Source of the DNA: Paracoccaceae bacterium
GTDB taxonomy: Bacteria; Pseudomonadota; Alphaproteobacteria; Rhodobacterales; Rhodobacteraceae
DNA: 64,000 bases
NCBI GenBank assembly: GCA_029243395.1
Contig: JAQWSE010000007.1
Location: 255,690-319,689, forward strand
Reading direction: 5' to 3'
How positions within the stretch are numbered: position 1 is the first letter of the stretch; every line of letters starts with the position of its first letter. Of this stretch, positions 46,133 to 55,730 are shown in pieces. The notes beneath the pieces are model-generated. The model did not search any database. It saw only the letters and a program-made list of their open reading frames with translations, and was not told where the DNA came from. The position numbers and the translations under genes were made by a program.

Positions 46133-47506
46133 CTAATTGGACTGAATTACCTTCCCAGGATTCAGGATTTGATTGGGATCCAGCGTTCTTTTAATGTCCT
46201 TCATAACTTCCCATCCATCACCATGTTCATCTTGCATATATCTCAGTTTACCCATTCCTATACCATGCTCGCCAGTTACAGTGCCTTCAAGCTGTAAACA
46301 TCTCTTACACATTTTATGAATTATACTCTGAGCAATTTTTTTGTCTTCTTGACTATTATCTCTTATTAGAAGCGTAGCATGGAAATTCCCGTCCCCAACA
46401 TGACCCCATATGGGTCCCGGAATACCACTCTTTCTTATGTCCTTTGTCGTTTCATCAATCAAACCAGCAAGTTTTGAAATTGGAACGCAAGCATCGGTAG
46501 CTATAGCTTTATATCCTGGATATTGTGCCTTAACAGCATAAAATGCATGGTGACGCGCTTTCCACAGTTTTGTCCTTTCTTCTGACTTAGTTGACCACTT
46601 AAAGTTTGAACCGGATAGAGAAGCAGCTATCTCTGCAACTATTTCGGACTGCTCTCTTACAGAAGTTTCAGAACCATGAAACTCCAAGAATAGATGAGGT
46701 AATTCTGACATATTTTCCTGGAAATATTTGTTGCATGCCTGGATAGTTTCAGCATCTACCAATTCCATTCTGGCCATTGGTATGGCCAGCTGAATTGTTT
46801 GAATTACGGTTTGGACCGCATCATCTACAGTAGGAAATGCGCAGATGGCAGCAGCTATAGCTTCAGGGCGTCCTTGTAATTTCAGTGTTAGTTCTGTCAT
46901 TATTCCTAAGGTGCCTTCAGAGCCAACCATCAACTTGGTTAAATCATATCCTGCAGAAGATTTTCGGGACCTACTTCCAGTTCTAATTATCTTACCATTT
47001 GCAAGCACTACTTCTAATCCAAGAACATTTTCTCGCATCGTTCCGTATCTGACAGCAGTGGTACCAGATGCTCGAGTGGCGGCCATTCCACCCAAGGAAG
47101 CATTTGCGCCAGGATCAACAGGGAAAAATAAACCTAGTGATCTTAATTCGTTGTTTAGCTGCTCTCTAGTGACCCCAGGTTGCACTATTACATCCATGTC
47201 TTCAGGGTTTATCTTAAGTACCTTATCCATTTGCATCATATCTAGACAAATTCCACCTCTTTTGGCTAAGGCATTTCCTTCCAAGGATGTCCCAGTACCC
47301 CAGGCCACGAGAGGACATTCTTCTTCATGACATATCCTTGTTACTGTGGAGACTTCTTGAGCGCTTTTTGCAAAAACCACTGCATCAGGTAACATTTCAG
47401 GGAAATAGGTTTCATTGGTCCCATGTTGTTTTCTAATGGTTCCTTGAATACTTATGCTATTTGGTAAAAGCTGATTTATTCTATGGATTGCATTTTCAAT
47501 TGTCAT
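46133..47506 (-). CDS. FAD-linked D-lactate / glycolate-type dehydrogenase
   Basis: Oxidises a D-2-hydroxyacid such as D-lactate or glycolate. FAD-binding (PCMH-type) domain: WGTGTSLEGNALAKRGGI, VQPGVTREQLNNEL, DPGANASLGGMAATRASGTTAV, SAGYDLTKLMVGSEGTLG; the C-terminal domain has WGHVGDGNFHATLL with metal-binding His and GEHGIGMGKLRYM. 457 residues, resembling the cytochrome-linked D-lactate dehydrogenase branch; GlcD is the alternative. No glcE/glcF partner lies nearby. Confidence 0.88.
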   Translation of the reverse strand: MTIENAIHRINQLLPNSISIQGTIRKQHGTNETYFPEMLPDAVVFAKSAQEVSTVTRICHEEECPLVAWGTGTSLEGNALAKRGGICLDMMQMDKVLKINPEDMDVIVQPGVTREQLNNELRSLGLFFPVDPGANASLGGMAATRASGTTAVRYGTMRENVLGLEVVLANGKIIRTGSRSRKSSAGYDLTKLMVGSEGTLGIMTELTLKLQGRPEAIAAAICAFPTVDDAVQTVIQTIQLAIPMARMELVDAETIQACNKYFQENMSELPHLFLEFHGSETSVREQSEIVAEIAASLSGSNFKWSTKSEERTKLWKARHHAFYAVKAQYPGYKAIATDACVPISKLAGLIDETTKDIRKSGIPGPIWGHVGDGNFHATLLIRDNSQEDKKIAQSIIHKMCKRCLQLEGTVTGEHGIGMGKLRYMQDEHGDGWEVMKDIKRTLDPNQILNPGKVIQSN

Positions 47507-47600
47507 CGTATCATAATAGTTTTAGTTTTTATCTCGACAGTTTGGCAATTTTTGTTGAAAAAGAAAAGAACTTATAGATAATTTGAAAGGAAAGGTTTTA

Positions 47601-48086
47601 ATGGAGGCTTCTGATAATATCTCTGAATCTCCGGTTGAAGAAGTTTCAAATGATTGGATTGACTATAATGGTCATATGAATGTTGCCTATTATACCTTTG
47701 CTTTCGATCGGGCAATTGATTTTTTCTTGGAGACTAAATTAGGAATTGGACCTACGCATGTAAAGAATGAAAATCAAGGACCATATTCACTGCAAGCTAA
47801 TTATCATTATCTTCAGGAGCTCAAATTGGGGGATAAATTTAACACAAAAATATTTATTATTGATGCAGATAAAAAACGAATTCACCTGGCTTTAGAAATG
47901 CTAAGTTTTTTAAATAGAGCTAAGGTTGCTATCTGTGAAACAGTACTCATCAATGTTGATCTCAATTGTCGTAAATCAACAGAATATCCTGAATGGGCTC
48001 AAAAGAAAATTTTTGAATATAAGAATGCTTGCCATGGATTAGCTCTGCCAAAAGAAATAGGAAAACCGATCACGCTGAAAAAGTAG
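47601..48086 (+). CDS. Hotdog-fold acyl-CoA thioesterase
   Basis: Predicted to hydrolyse an acyl-CoA. The 161-residue protein has the 4HBT-like pattern: WIDYNGHMNVAYYTFAFDRAID, with Asn-Gly-His near the catalytic position, then YSLQANYHYLQELKLGDKF and a strand series. The wording resembles the betainyl/carnitine-linked thioesterases of proteobacteria, but no carnitine genes are seen here. ATG 47601 is chosen over an in-frame TTG at 47583 because GGAAAGG (47589-47595) lies five bases before it. Divergent from the FAD-linked dehydrogenase gene. Confidence 0.83.
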   Translation: MEASDNISESPVEEVSNDWIDYNGHMNVAYYTFAFDRAIDFFLETKLGIGPTHVKNENQGPYSLQANYHYLQELKLGDKFNTKIFIIDADKKRIHLALEMLSFLNRAKVAICETVLINVDLNCRKSTEYPEWAQKKIFEYKNACHGLALPKEIGKPITLKK

Positions 48087-48092
48087 GCTATT

Positions 48093-49880
48093 TTAGAGCG
48101 GGGAACAGACCTCAATGAGCCATTTCTGTATTTTTGGTTCAAGTTTGTCAGCCAATTTTTGTTTTACCTGGCTATGGTAATCGTTAAGCCACTTAATTTC
48201 ATCTTTTGTCAAAAGATCTTCTAAAATTAGGCTTTTATCTATTGGGCATAAGGTGATAGTTTCAAAACTGAGCATTGGTCTCTTTGTCTCGAACTTGGTA
48301 GGAGTAGTCTTAACTAGAAGTAAGTTCTCAATTCTAATGCCATAATTATCTGATACATAATAACCTGGTTCATTAGAAATTAACATGCCCGGCTTAAGCT
48401 CAATTTCATTTCTTCGAGAAATTGCCTGTGGTCCTTCATGTACAGATAGAAAGGAGCCCACCCCGTGGCCTGTGCCATGCTCATAATCCAAACCTTCTTG
48501 CCAAAGGTAGTACCTTGCTACACTATCTAGATCCCTACCAGAAAGTCCTATGGGCCATTTTAATTTCGAGATAGCAATCATCCCTTTAAGTACTAGAGTG
48601 AAGTGTTTCTTTTTCCTTTTTTCATTTTTCCCAACTGAAATTGTTCGAGTAATATCTGTGGTTCCTTCCAAATATTGCCCGCCGCTGTCTATTAAGAGAA
48701 TATCATTCCTCTTGAGAATTCTATTTGTTTTCTCACTCGCCCTATAGTGGATAATGGCACCGTTAGGCCCAGCTCCACATATGGTTTCAAAGGAAGGTCC
48801 TTGATAGCCTTCCCCCTTTCCTCTAAATTTTTCAAGTGATTCTATTATAGATATTTCATCTAAGCTTTTGGCGACATTTATGGAAAACCAATGCAGAAAT
48901 TTTACCATTGCAATTCCATCTTTTTGGTGTGCTAGCCTCGTCCCAGTGATTTCACTAGCATTTTTTATAGCCTTCAAAGTAGAGCAGGGATCGGTACTGT
49001 CATGAATCAGGGTATTACGTTTTGTTAAGATTTTTTTGATAGCGAAGGAACAACTTTTGCTGTCAAGCCATACCGTTCCCTTCAATTTCCTCAATCTGGT
49101 AATCAAGCCCTTAGTCGGAAAGAACTTTATCTTCGGTTCTAGTTCATTGACTACGGGTGGGGGTATTTTTTTTAAGTTTAGATATACTTCAACTTCAGAA
49201 TTTCTATTTTGTATTGCAAATGCTTTAACGATTGGGGTGTTAGGTATATCTTTACCTCTGATATTTAAAAGCCAGCAAATTGAGTCAGGAAGGGTGTAAA
49301 TTACAAAATCAACACTGGAATCTTTCATAATTGAACTAACATTACTGATTTTTTCTTGGTGAGATACTCCGGCATATTTTGTGCTTAGCTTGTACACGAG
49401 ACGAAAGTCTTCTTTTGGTTTATCCGTCCATATTTTGTCTATCAAATTTGATATTGGCTGTATTTTATGTGATCGTTTAAGTTCTTTCCTGAAGTCGCCA
49501 ATTTCTCTAATTGTGTGGAGCCAAGGATCAAATGCCACAATGCCAGGTGTCAGTCTCAACCATTCGAAGATAACTTTTGTTTCAAATTCTAGCACAGTGA
49601 TGTATTTACAATTCTTTTCATTTTCGGCTTGGATTGAATAGCGACCATCCACGAATAAGCCTACCTTTGTAAGTGTAACAATACATAAACCTGCTGAACC
49701 TGTGAAACCAGACAACCAAGTCAATCTGGCATCATTTTCTGAAATAAATTCTCCTTGATGACAGTCAGCTCGAGGAATTAGAAATGCGTCAATTTTTTCT
49801 TTTCGCATTAATTGCCTCAGCAAATTTATTTTTTTTATACCTGACATTTTGCAAGTAGCCTCAATAATTTTGGGGTTCAT
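48093..49880 (-). CDS. pepP: Xaa-Pro aminopeptidase (aminopeptidase P, M24B)
   Basis: Metallopeptidase releasing an N-terminal residue preceding proline. Two N-terminal creatinase-like domains (DAFLIPRADCHQGEFIS, TWLSGFTGSAGLCIV) precede the pita-bread catalytic domain. Metal ligands are visible: LLIDSGGQYLEGTTDITR (two Asp), HGTGHGVGSFLSVHEGP (His), ISNEPGYYV and GIRIENLLLV (two Glu). 595 residues, the three-domain long form similar to eukaryotic XPNPEP1 and typical of alphaproteobacteria. It faces the thioesterase gene end across six bases. Confidence 0.93.
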   Translation of the reverse strand: MNPKIIEATCKMSGIKKINLLRQLMRKEKIDAFLIPRADCHQGEFISENDARLTWLSGFTGSAGLCIVTLTKVGLFVDGRYSIQAENEKNCKYITVLEFETKVIFEWLRLTPGIVAFDPWLHTIREIGDFRKELKRSHKIQPISNLIDKIWTDKPKEDFRLVYKLSTKYAGVSHQEKISNVSSIMKDSSVDFVIYTLPDSICWLLNIRGKDIPNTPIVKAFAIQNRNSEVEVYLNLKKIPPPVVNELEPKIKFFPTKGLITRLRKLKGTVWLDSKSCSFAIKKILTKRNTLIHDSTDPCSTLKAIKNASEITGTRLAHQKDGIAMVKFLHWFSINVAKSLDEISIIESLEKFRGKGEGYQGPSFETICGAGPNGAIIHYRASEKTNRILKRNDILLIDSGGQYLEGTTDITRTISVGKNEKRKKKHFTLVLKGMIAISKLKWPIGLSGRDLDSVARYYLWQEGLDYEHGTGHGVGSFLSVHEGPQAISRRNEIELKPGMLISNEPGYYVSDNYGIRIENLLLVKTTPTKFETKRPMLSFETITLCPIDKSLILEDLLTKDEIKWLNDYHSQVKQKLADKLEPKIQKWLIEVCSPL

Positions 49881-49913
49881 TTTTTATTTGACCCTGTGTT
49901 GATTCTTAATTTC

Positions 49914-51749
49914 CTAGCGCTTTGATCTTTTTTCTTTTTTGTCGAATAATCTTGCAAGCTGTTCCGTCATAGCTCCAGCAAGTTGTTCAATGTCAGTGAT
50001 TGTAATTGCATTCTTATAATATCTGGTGACGTCATGACCTATTCCTATAGCTATCACTTCTATTAAGTCCCGGCGCTCAATCATTTCAATTACACTCTTC
50101 AAATGATTCTCCAAATAATTTGATGGGTTGACTGATAGTGTAGAGTCGTCAACTGGTGCTCCATCAGAGATGACCATAAGGATTTTTCGTGCTTCTTGTC
50201 TTCTTAGTAAACGCCTATGAGCCCATTCTAAGGCTTCTCCATCAATATTTTCCTTTAGTAAGCCCTCTTTCATCATCAATCCCAAATTGAGTCTTACGCG
50301 CCTTAATGGGACATCAGCTTGTTTATAAATTACGTGCCGCAAATCATTTAACCTGCCTGGATTATTGGGCCTATTATGGTTTAGCCAATCCTCCCTTGAC
50401 TTACCTCCTTTCCAGGCCCTTGTGGTAAAACCTAGAATTTCACATTTTACCTGGCATCTTTCCAATGTTGAAGCAATTATCTCAGCGCAAATTGCAGCAA
50501 TTGAAATAGGTCTTCCTCTCATTGAACCTGAGTTATCAATTAATAGTGTGACCAGAGTATCTTTGAATTCCGTGTTACTTTCTTGTTTATAGGTTAAAGG
50601 AGTAGTTGGATTTGTGATTATGCGTGTAAGTCTAGCGGCGTCTAGAAAACCTTCTTCTAGATCAAATTTCCAAGACCTATTTTGCTGTGCTTGTAAACGT
50701 CTTTGCAATTTATTAGCCAGCCTAGAAACTGCTCCTTTCACCTGATCCAACTGTTGTTCAAGATAAACTCTTAACCTGGAAAGTTCTTCTTCATCAGCAA
50801 GATTTTCTGCAAGAACCTCCTCATCATAGCTTGAGTTGAAAACTTGATAATTAGGATCTGCCTCTGAAAGGAATTGGGTTTGGGGTCTTTTGCTCTGATC
50901 ACTATCCTCCTGAATTTCTTCATCGGAAGTGACTTCATTCATTTCTTCGTCTGAGGAAAGGTCATCTGCGGTAGAAGAATCGGAAGTTTGATCATCATTT
51001 TCTTCAGGTAAGGCAGTATCTTTCTCATTTTTTTCATTTGAGGACTCTGAAGTTTCGTCCTCATCCTCGTTGGTATTTTCGCTTTGATTTTCTGAGCTAT
51101 CAGGATCATCACCCAATTGATCTCCGTATCCAAGATTTCTTATGATATTCCTACTGAGTCGAGCAAAATTTTCTTGATCATGTATGAGATGATTTATTTT
51201 GATGACGTTTTCACTATTTTCCTTTGCAATAAAATTTTCCCAGGCCTCAAGAGCCGTTTTTGCATTTTCAGGCAAATCACGATCATTGGTGATCTTTCTA
51301 ATGAATAACCGCATTGCTCCAGCTAAAGGAAATTCTTCCGCTTCCGTACTATTTTCCATTTGCCTTTTGCTTTCGTGGTCAATTTTCAAATCTATATTCT
51401 TAGAAGCCCCGGGATATACTGTTGAGCCAGCTGCTTCACAACGAGCCCTTTCCATTTCATTAAATAAAGACAATGCAATGTCTCCACTGGGAGCATATTT
51501 TTTAGATATGCTGTCATCATGATACCTGAGATGCATAGCAATTGAATCTGCTTCACCGCGGGCTAAGGCCATTTCATTTCCAGAAATTTTACTTGATATT
51601 CTGGGCAATTGAACTTCGTTTTCACCTATCGTGGAACTGTCGCTATCAAACTTGATCTTTATGTCAGCGGTTCTAGATATAGCCCTTGTTGTTTCACTTA
51701 ATGCCTTTTTAATCGGCTCAGCAATGTTTTCTTTTTTATTTAATGCCAT
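49914..51749 (-). CDS. cobT: Cobaltochelatase subunit CobT
   Basis: Part of the CobS-CobT chaperone-like partner of aerobic cobaltochelatase CobN. An N-terminal helical region ([17 protein letters not shown]) leads to a strongly acidic, low-complexity linker (about 70 residues of Glu, Asp and Ser near positions 220-300), then a C-terminal von Willebrand A domain with [16 protein letters not shown] and [15 protein letters not shown]. The frame is open up to 51803, but homologues suggest a start at ATG 51749 or 51758, overlapping the cobS end by about 14-23 bases; no clear Shine-Dalgarno site decides it. Confidence 0.92.
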   Translation of the reverse strand: MALNKKENIAEPIKKALSETTRAISRTADIKIKFDSDSSTIGENEVQLPRISSKISGNEMALARGEADSIAMHLRYHDDSISKKYAPSGDIALSLFNEMERARCEAAGSTVYPGASKNIDLKIDHESKRQMENSTEAEEFPLAGAMRLFIRKITNDRDLPENAKTALEAWENFIAKENSENVIKINHLIHDQENFARLSRNIIRNLGYGDQLGDDPDSSENQSENTNEDEDETSESSNEKNEKDTALPEENDDQTSDSSTADDLSSDEEMNEVTSDEEIQEDSDQSKRPQTQFLSEADPNYQVFNSSYDEEVLAENLADEEELSRLRVYLEQQLDQVKGAVSRLANKLQRRLQAQQNRSWKFDLEEGFLDAARLTRIITNPTTPLTYKQESNTEFKDTLVTLLIDNSGSMRGRPISIAAICAEIIASTLERCQVKCEILGFTTRAWKGGKSREDWLNHNRPNNPGRLNDLRHVIYKQADVPLRRVRLNLGLMMKEGLLKENIDGEALEWAHRRLLRRQEARKILMVISDGAPVDDSTLSVNPSNYLENHLKSVIEMIERRDLIEVIAIGIGHDVTRYYKNAITITDIEQLAGAMTEQLARLFDKKEKRSKR

Positions 51750-52725
51750 TTTCAACATTTGTTGAACCACTTGACAAAATACTTTCCGGTAATTCTTTTT
51801 CAAAGCATCTTTGGAAAAACTCTGCCACGGTTGTTCTCTCTAATTCATCACACTTGTTTAAAAATGTTACTCTAAAAGAAAAGGCTAAGTCTTGGAAAAT
51901 TTCTAAGTTTTGTGCCCAATTAATTACCGTCCGAGGAGACATTAATGTAGAGATATCTCCATTAATGAAAGAATTTCTGGTAAGCTCAGCTACCCCAATC
52001 ATTCTCCTAACAACTATTTCTCCTTCATCATTTGCTAGAGAAGGAACTTTACTGATGATTATTTCTTTCTCTTGGTCAGAATCTAAGTAATTCAATGTTG
52101 AGACAATTGACCATCTATCCATTTGGCCTTGATTGATTTGTTGCGTTCCATGATATAGCCCGGTGGTATCACCCAATCCTACTGTATTAGATGTAGCAAA
52201 CAACCTAAAGTTTTTATGCGGTGTCAAGATTTGATTTTGATCCAGTAAGGTAAGCTTACCATCAGTTTCTAGCACCCGTTGAATTACAAACATTACATCT
52301 GGTCGGCCAGCATCATATTCATCAAAAACTAGAGCACAAGAGTTTTGCAGGGCCCAAGGCAATATGCCTTGTTGAAACTCTGTCACCTGTTTACCATCTT
52401 GTAGTTTGATTACGTCTTTTCCAATCAAATCTATCCGGCTAATATGGCTATCTAGGTTTACTCTGACACATGGCCAATTCAATCTTGCCGCTACTTGCTC
52501 AATGTGAGTCGATTTCCCGGTTCCATGATATCCTTGTATTATTACTCTTCTATTGAATTGAAAACCTGCCAAGATAGCCAATGTAGTATCGTGCGCGAAT
52601 TTATAGCTACTGTCTATTTCAGGAACACGATCAGATCGTTCTGCAAAACCTTTCACCAGTATATTACTTTTTATGTTGAATACTTTTTCTATATCTATTG
52701 ATTGCGTTGGTTGAGGTTGACTCAT
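51736..52725 (-). CDS. cobS: Cobaltochelatase subunit CobS (AAA+ ATPase)
   Basis: MoxR-like AAA+ ATPase that, with CobT, drives cobalt insertion into hydrogenobyrinic diamide. Walker [20 protein letters not shown] (near residue 64), Walker [14 protein letters not shown], sensor-1 [12 protein letters not shown], and the [17 protein letters not shown] segment, all typical of CobS. 329 residues. ATG with AGGAAA upstream. Overlaps cobT, so the two are co-translated. No cobN or other cobalamin gene is in the window. Confidence 0.95.
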   Translation of the reverse strand: MSQPQPTQSIDIEKVFNIKSNILVKGFAERSDRVPEIDSSYKFAHDTTLAILAGFQFNRRVIIQGYHGTGKSTHIEQVAARLNWPCVRVNLDSHISRIDLIGKDVIKLQDGKQVTEFQQGILPWALQNSCALVFDEYDAGRPDVMFVIQRVLETDGKLTLLDQNQILTPHKNFRLFATSNTVGLGDTTGLYHGTQQINQGQMDRWSIVSTLNYLDSDQEKEIIISKVPSLANDEGEIVVRRMIGVAELTRNSFINGDISTLMSPRTVINWAQNLEIFQDLAFSFRVTFLNKCDELERTTVAEFFQRCFEKELPESILSSGSTNVENGIK

Positions 52726-52823
52726 TATTTCTTTCCTAAATCGTTAACATTATCGTCTTTCATAAAAGGTTTTTCTCTCTTCTAATCAAATTACCAGAGT
52801 CATTTGTGACAAATTTTTAGTGT

Positions 52824-53471
52824 TCATGACTCAAAACTTCGACTTACCTTCAATTGATCCCATGCCCATACTACTTCGGCCAATCTCTCTTCATCAGCTC
52901 TACTCCCAGAATTTCTATCTGGGTGCAAATCTTTCACTAGTTCTTTATATATTTTTCTTAACTCTGACTTAGTTATAGTGTCTGGGGTACCAAGAATTCC
53001 GAGTGCTTTCCTTTCACTTGCAGGCAACCTTTTCTTTGGTAAACGGGTTTGTGAAGGATCTAGCTTGGGGTTTGAGGAAAGCATGTCATTGGGATCATCA
53101 AGTCCGAGTCTTGCCCAAGCTCTTCCGTTTGGCTGGATATCATTTTTATCGTTTCTATCAACGAATGGTGAAGTTTCTCTCTCCCACACTCGATCGGCCC
53201 TAAACTGTTCCTCTAACTCTTCAGTAGAATGGTCTTCAAAAAAATTCCATTTTTGATTATAGTCCTTAACATGTCTCAGACAAAACCAATGAAATTCGTC
53301 AACATTCTTAGGAGATTTGGGAGCTCTATATTTGCCTGTATGCTCACATCCAGGAGCATCACAGACATGGGACGAGCTTTCAAAAGCTCCGCTGGAGCCG
53401 CGGTTCTTCGATCGTCTTTTCTTATCTGCAGAAACAGAAATGTCAAATTCTAAAGGAGTTCTTCTATTCAT
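52824..53471 (-). CDS. C-terminal J-domain protein
   Basis: Likely DnaK co-chaperone of unknown client. In 215 residues, an N-terminal part has Cys/His pairs (CDAPGCEHTGKYRAP and WFCLRHVKDYN) suggesting zinc binding; a middle segment follows, and the C-terminal ~60 residues form a J domain (ILGTPDTITKSELRKIYKEL, then the HPD motif in DLHPDRNSG). It lies 98 bases upstream of cobS on the same strand and is divergent from bolA, an arrangement common in alphaproteobacteria. Confidence 0.88.
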   Translation of the reverse strand: MNRRTPLEFDISVSADKKRRSKNRGSSGAFESSSHVCDAPGCEHTGKYRAPKSPKNVDEFHWFCLRHVKDYNQKWNFFEDHSTEELEEQFRADRVWERETSPFVDRNDKNDIQPNGRAWARLGLDDPNDMLSSNPKLDPSQTRLPKKRLPASERKALGILGTPDTITKSELRKIYKELVKDLHPDRNSGSRADEERLAEVVWAWDQLKVSRSFES

Positions 53472-53560
53472 CCCTTACACCTATTATTATTTGATTCATA
53501 TTTATAGAATAATGACTGAGCAATAAAGGCCAAATTGAACATTATGAAAAGTGAAACAAA

Positions 53561-53818
53561 ATGCAAGTTAGATTGATCATACAGAACAAGTTAGAGAAAG
53601 TTTTTCAGCCTCATACATTAAATGTAATAGATGAAAGTTACAAGCACGTAGGTCACATTGGTTATAGACCTGAGGGTGAAACCCATTTCAGGGTAGAGAT
53701 GAAAAGTGCAGCCTTTAAGGGCTTAAATAGACTAGAAATGCAGCGCCAGGTTTTCAAAGTGCTTAAAAATGAAATGAATAATCAGATACATGCTTTATCA
53801 TTGCACTTGTCAGAGTAG
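53561..53818 (+). CDS. bolA: BolA-family protein
   Basis: Small protein of 85 residues; BolA proteins act with monothiol glutaredoxins on iron-sulfur handling and some bind DNA. Class II KH-like fold with IIQNKLEKVF, the SYKHVGHIG loop, THFRVEMKSAAFKGLNRLEMQRQVFKVL, and the C-terminal IHALSLHL strand carrying the conserved His. It starts with ATG, is divergent from the J-domain gene, and ends one base before the convergent DUF4177 gene. Confidence 0.92.
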   Translation: MQVRLIIQNKLEKVFQPHTLNVIDESYKHVGHIGYRPEGETHFRVEMKSAAFKGLNRLEMQRQVFKVLKNEMNNQIHALSLHLSE

Positions 53819-54145
53819 TTAACTTTTAAGAGCAGGACCTAAATTAGGTATGTTTTCTTTTTCAGTTTGACTGACATTATCATCATTTGTACTCATATTC
53901 AGGTGTCCTGAATTTCTAAGTTTTCTAAACACAAGAAAAGATACAGTACTTTCCATAGCTGATTTTAAAAATGTTTTCTTTATAGGGATTTTAACATCCT
54001 TGACATCAAAAAATTCCCAACCCGATTTAGACTCCATTTCTATTACTCTTTGCATCATTTCAGCACTTCTAATACTTATTGATTTAGAATTAAGAAATTT
54101 TTTGCTAACTTCTGGTACTGGTTCGATTTTGTAGTGGTAGGCCAA
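53819..54145 (-). CDS. DUF4177-like small protein
   Basis: Function unknown, 108 residues. The pattern YHYKIEPVPEVS, then a helix (SAEMMQRVIEMESKSGWEFFDVKD) and STVSFLVFRK, resembles DUF4177 proteins, in which a GWE motif precedes a beta-hairpin. TTG 54145 is the likely start: AAGGGA, overlapping the gatB stop, is at six-base spacing. It is therefore probably co-transcribed with gatB. The C-terminal ~30 residues are polar and probably disordered. Confidence 0.68.
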   Translation of the reverse strand: MAYHYKIEPVPEVSKKFLNSKSISIRSAEMMQRVIEMESKSGWEFFDVKDVKIPIKKTFLKSAMESTVSFLVFRKLRNSGHLNMSTNDDNVSQTEKENIPNLGPALKS

Positions 54146-54156
54146 TTATTTTCCCT

Positions 54157-55674
54157 TCATAAATTTATCCCAAGCTTCTTTGCTACCAACTCGTTTGTAA
54201 CTTTTGGATTTGCTTTTCCGTCACTGGCCTTCATTACTTGACCAACGAACCAACCCAAAATTTTTGGATTAGAAGCTACTCTTTCAACCTGGTGAGGATT
54301 TTCATTTATTATCTCATCAACCAATTTTTCTATATGACCTTGATCAGTGACTTGTTTCATTGAATGTTCTTTGATCAATTCTGATGGTGATCTTTTTGTG
54401 GTCCAGACAAGTTCGAAAAGTTCCTTTGCCATCTTTGAAGAAATTTCAGATTTAATTAGGTGAGACAAAATTTCTTTTAAATGAGCTGCAGATATAGGAC
54501 TATTACCAATATTGAGGCCTTCTTTATTTAAACGACCAAATAATTCATTTATTATCCAGTTTGCTGTTAATTTTTCGTGACCATTTATGAGAACTTTTTC
54601 AAAAAAATCGGCACTTCCTTTATCCATTGTTAAAACTTCAGCGTCATATTCAGTTATTCCAAAATCCTCGATGAACCGGGTTTTTTTTTCATCTGGTAGT
54701 TCAGGCAATTTTTCTTGAATGCTATTCACCAATTCTTGATTGATTTTCAGAGCAGGCAGATCAGGACACGGGAAGTACCTATAATCATGGGCTTCCTCTT
54801 TTGAACGCATAGACTTAGTCTTTCCTGAATCTACATCATAAAGTCTTGTTTCTTGAATAACTTGGTTGCCATCTTCCAAAAGAGCTACTTGCCGCCTTGC
54901 CTCAAAGTCGATGGCTTGCTGGATGAATCGCATTGAGTTCATATTTTTTATCTCACACCTAGTTCCGAGATATGAGAAATCTTTTGTTTGGGAATAATTT
55001 TCATATGAGCCCTTATGGCACACAGATACATTGACATCAGCTCGCAACGAGCCTTCTTGCATATTACCATCGCAGGTGCCTAAATATTGCAGAATTTGTC
55101 TCAATTTTCTCAAATAGGCAGTGGCTTCATCGGCACTCCTAATATCAGGTCGTGAAACGATTTCCATCAAGCCAACACCAGTTCTATTTAAATCTATAAA
55201 TGAAAGGTTGGGATCCATGTCGTGGATAGATTTACCGGCATCTTGCTCAATATGGATTCTTTCAATGCCAACTTTTCGCACAGATCCTTCTTCCATCTGA
55301 ACCATGACTTCACCTTCACCCACTAAGGGATGGTAAAGTTGGCTAATCTGATACCCTTGAGGTAGATCAGGATAGAAGTAGTTTTTTCTGTCAAATTGTG
55401 AGAATAAGTTAATTTTTGCCTTAAGTCCTAAACCCGTTTTTATAGCTTGCTCTACACAAAAATTATTAAGAACTGGAAGCATTCCAGGCATGGCAGCGTC
55501 CACCAGACTAACATTTGTGTTTGGCTCGTTTCCAAAAACTGTTGAAGACTCGGAAAATAGTTTGGAATCAGATTTAATCTGAGCATGTACTTCCATACCA
55601 ATTACAACTTCCCATGTTGATAGGGTGCCTTCTATGGTCTGCGGTTGAGGTTCTTTCTGTTGTTTATTTATCAT
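54157..55674 (-). CDS. gatB: Asp-tRNA(Asn)/Glu-tRNA(Gln) amidotransferase subunit B
   Basis: Kinase and transamidase subunit that phosphorylates and amidates mischarged t[24 protein letters not shown] near residue 25, [22 protein letters not shown], the EDAGKS-type segment here written [36 protein letters not shown], and the YqeY-like C-terminal helical tail domain. 505 residues with a 20-residue N-terminal extension. It completes the GatCAB complex although gatC-gatA lie elsewhere in the window. Confidence 0.97.
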   Translation of the reverse strand: MINKQQKEPQPQTIEGTLSTWEVVIGMEVHAQIKSDSKLFSESSTVFGNEPNTNVSLVDAAMPGMLPVLNNFCVEQAIKTGLGLKAKINLFSQFDRKNYFYPDLPQGYQISQLYHPLVGEGEVMVQMEEGSVRKVGIERIHIEQDAGKSIHDMDPNLSFIDLNRTGVGLMEIVSRPDIRSADEATAYLRKLRQILQYLGTCDGNMQEGSLRADVNVSVCHKGSYENYSQTKDFSYLGTRCEIKNMNSMRFIQQAIDFEARRQVALLEDGNQVIQETRLYDVDSGKTKSMRSKEEAHDYRYFPCPDLPALKINQELVNSIQEKLPELPDEKKTRFIEDFGITEYDAEVLTMDKGSADFFEKVLINGHEKLTANWIINELFGRLNKEGLNIGNSPISAAHLKEILSHLIKSEISSKMAKELFELVWTTKRSPSELIKEHSMKQVTDQGHIEKLVDEIINENPHQVERVASNPKILGWFVGQVMKASDGKANPKVTNELVAKKLGINL

Positions 55675-55730
55675 AATTTAATATTCTAAATTTTATATCA
55701 CACAATTAACTAATTAGCTGTTCTACTGTA

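Noticed and set aside
47583-47600. TTG at 47583 as start of the thioesterase gene
   Set aside because: ATG 47601 has a well-spaced GGAAAGG, and the extra six residues have no family support.
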